This document shows, in pieces, positions 6,345-7,631 of a stretch of DNA of 7,631 nucleotides. A model generated the notes under the pieces. The model searched no databases. It worked only from the letters and a program-made list of their open reading frames with translations, and was not told the DNA's origin. Position numbers and translations under genes: made by a program. Source of the DNA: Tannerellaceae bacterium (GTDB lineage Bacteria > Bacteroidota > Bacteroidia > Bacteroidales > Tannerellaceae); assembly GCA_031265595.1 (NCBI GenBank), contig JAISCM010000198.1, positions 1-7,631 of the forward strand, written 5' to 3'. Numbering within the stretch: position 1 is the stretch's first letter; each line of letters opens with the position of its first letter.

Positions 6345-6882
6345 GCTTTCCATAGTAAAAATAGTAGAAGACACAACGGTAGACGGGCCAGGGTTTCGGA
6401 CAACGATCTATGCCGCCGGGTGCAGCCATCATTGCAGGGGATGCCATAACCCGCAATCATGGGATATACAGGCCGGCATGTACTATACGGTAGAGGAGAT
6501 ACTGGAGATTGTGAAAAGAGCCGAGTTCTCGAATGTTACGTTCAGCGGCGGCGACCCGTTGATGCAGCCGGAAGGTTTTACGGAACTGGCCCGGCGCATC
6601 CGCCGTGAAACCCGTAAAACGATCTGGTGTTATACGGGATACCGGTACGAACAGGTGCTTACCTCTCCTGCGCTTGCCGGAATGTTGCCTTATATAGATG
6701 TATTGGTAGATGGCCGGTATATGGAAAGCCTCCGCAATGAGGCCTTGCCCTTTAAAGGCAGCGCCAACCAACGTATTATTGACGTAACAGCTTCGCGCGC
6801 CACAGGAAAAATTGTTTTATGGACATACGAATATATAAAAAATAACTATCTTGCGGCTTTAAAATTAATCCATTATGAATAA
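6337..6882 (+). CDS. nrdG: Anaerobic ribonucleotide reductase activating protein (radical SAM)
   Basis: NrdG uses a [4Fe-4S] cluster and S-adenosylmethionine to place the glycyl radical on NrdD. The cluster motif CxxxCxxC is C29, C33 and C36 in AAGCSHHCRGCHNP; the SAM-contacting motif is SGGDP at 70-74. VDGPGFR at 15-21 is typical of activases. At 181 residues it is longer than E. coli NrdG (154); residues 163-181, after the usual KIVLW end, are encoded by 60 bases of about 22% GC and look like a recent extension. The start overlaps the nrdD stop in ATGAATAA without its own ribosome site, so translation should be coupled to nrdD. The same 8-base overlap joins it to the next gene. Confidence 0.96.
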   Translation: MNKLSIVKIVEDTTVDGPGFRTTIYAAGCSHHCRGCHNPQSWDIQAGMYYTVEEILEIVKRAEFSNVTFSGGDPLMQPEGFTELARRIRRETRKTIWCYTGYRYEQVLTSPALAGMLPYIDVLVDGRYMESLRNEALPFKGSANQRIIDVTASRATGKIVLWTYEYIKNNYLAALKLIHYE

Positions 6883-7631
6883 AATTACCAGACGTAGGTT
6901 TATTAAGACAGGAGCTGCCGGAATGGCTGGGCTGACTGTCTTCGGTTCGGGCTTTGCCAACATCAGTTGCACACCCGCGAGTGTTACAGTAGATAAGGTG
7001 AAATTGGGGAAAACAGGATTGCGTGTTTCCCGTATGGCCATGGGTACAGGAACGATGGGGTACAACAAAGGCTCCAATCAAACGCGCAAAGGCATGGAGG
7101 CGTTCGTGAAAATGGCGCACCATGCCTACGAACGGGGGATCCACTTCTTTGATATGGCCGACGGATACGGCTCGCATCCTTTTGTAGGAGAGGCGATCAA
7201 AACATTGCCCCGTGAGAAACTAACCCTACTTTCCAAAGTATGGACGCATGAAGACGGCTCCGAAAACAATCAGCCGGTAGATAAGATCCTCGATCGTTTC
7301 CGCCAGGAAATAGGTACCGACTACATCGACATCCTGTTGATGCATTGCATGATGGAAGGCGGCTGGGATAAGACCCGCACCCATTATATCGATGGGTTGG
7401 CCAAAGCCAAACAAGATGGCATCATCAGGGCAACAGGCGTTTCCTGCCATAATATCGACGCCCTTCGCTTAGCTTCGCAACATCCCTGGGTAGATGTGAT
7501 CATGGCCCGGCTTAACCCGTTCGGCACAAAGATGGACGGAACGCCCGATGAGATAAGTGAAATCCTCGCCCAAGCGCAAGCCAACGGCAAAGGAGTGATC
7601 GCCATGAAAGTATTCGGCGAAGGAGAACACA
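6875..7631 (+). CDS. Tat-exported aldo/keto reductase, C-terminus cut by window edge
   Basis: An NAD(P)H-dependent aldo/keto reductase of unknown substrate; 252 residues are present and the frame is open to the edge. The N-terminus has a twin-arginine signal, TRRRFIK (5-11) followed by a Gly/Ala-rich hydrophobic stretch (12-28). A cysteine (C32) in NISC might be lipidated, though Asn at -3 is a poor lipobox. The mature part starts at VKLGKTGLRVSRMAMGTG and carries the full catalytic tetrad: D93 (FFDMAD), Y98 (GYG), K121 (LLSKVW) and H157 (ILLMHC). Tat export suits an enzyme that folds with its cofactor before leaving the cytosol. The ATG at 6875 overlaps the nrdG stop by 8 bases, which makes it the third gene of the nrdDG operon. 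Its role there is unknown. Confidence 0.9.
   Translation, partial: MNKITRRRFIKTGAAGMAGLTVFGSGFANISCTPASVTVDKVKLGKTGLRVSRMAMGTGTMGYNKGSNQTRKGMEAFVKMAHHAYERGIHFFDMADGYGSHPFVGEAIKTLPREKLTLLSKVWTHEDGSENNQPVDKILDRFRQEIGTDYIDILLMHCMMEGGWDKTRTHYIDGLAKAKQDGIIRATGVSCHNIDALRLASQHPWVDVIMARLNPFGTKMDGTPDEISEILAQAQANGKGVIAMKVFGEGEH

Noticed and set aside
6457..7177. Long minus-strand open frames across nrdG and the reductase
   Set aside because: They are antisense shadows of genes with complete catalytic motifs on the plus strand.

Overview
The window looks like chromosome of an anaerobic member of the Bacteroidales, and the gene set and moderate GC content would suit Parabacteroides. The genus is an inference. 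Three pieces of evidence point this way: upstream regions carry the Bacteroidetes-type promoter (a TTG-containing -33 box, 18 to 19 bp, then TAnnTTTG) instead of sigma70 boxes; starts mostly lack a Shine-Dalgarno sequence; and the window encodes an oxygen-sensitive class III ribonucleotide reductase.

Left part, all on the minus strand. Positions 1-743 hold the N-terminal two thirds of a MalY/PatB-type PLP enzyme (C-S lyase or aminotransferase fold) cut by the window edge. Upstream of it is a 221-residue SatD-family protein (877-1542) that ends in a helix-turn-helix-like segment. Next comes a 631-bp gene-free stretch (1543-2173), then a complete AspT/YidE-type transporter with two internal RCK_C (TrkA_C) domains (2174-3853).

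The gene-free stretch is the most unusual part. It holds (a) three 20-bp palindromes at an exact 28-bp period, the first covering the -33 box of the SatD gene; and (b) a 344-bp block bounded by a perfect 15-bp inverted repeat. That block contains nine exact copies of the heptamer CTTTCAG/CTGAAAG, several hairpins, and a central array of five CGCG cores at an exact 22-bp period. The central array is framed by a perfect 19-bp inverted repeat and is symmetric about its middle core. No protein gene is convincing there.

Right part, plus strand. After a 283-bp divergent, AT-rich intergenic region comes a tightly coupled operon: nrdD (class III anaerobic ribonucleoside-triphosphate reductase, 735 aa), nrdG (its radical-SAM activase, 181 aa), and an aldo/keto reductase with a twin-arginine signal, cut by the right edge. 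Both internal junctions use the same 8-base stop/start overlap, ATGAATAA. NrdG installs the glycyl radical on NrdD, which makes dNTPs without oxygen. The reductase appears destined for export and its link to nucleotide reduction is unknown.

No tRNA, rRNA, insertion-sequence transposase, CRISPR array or phage gene was seen.
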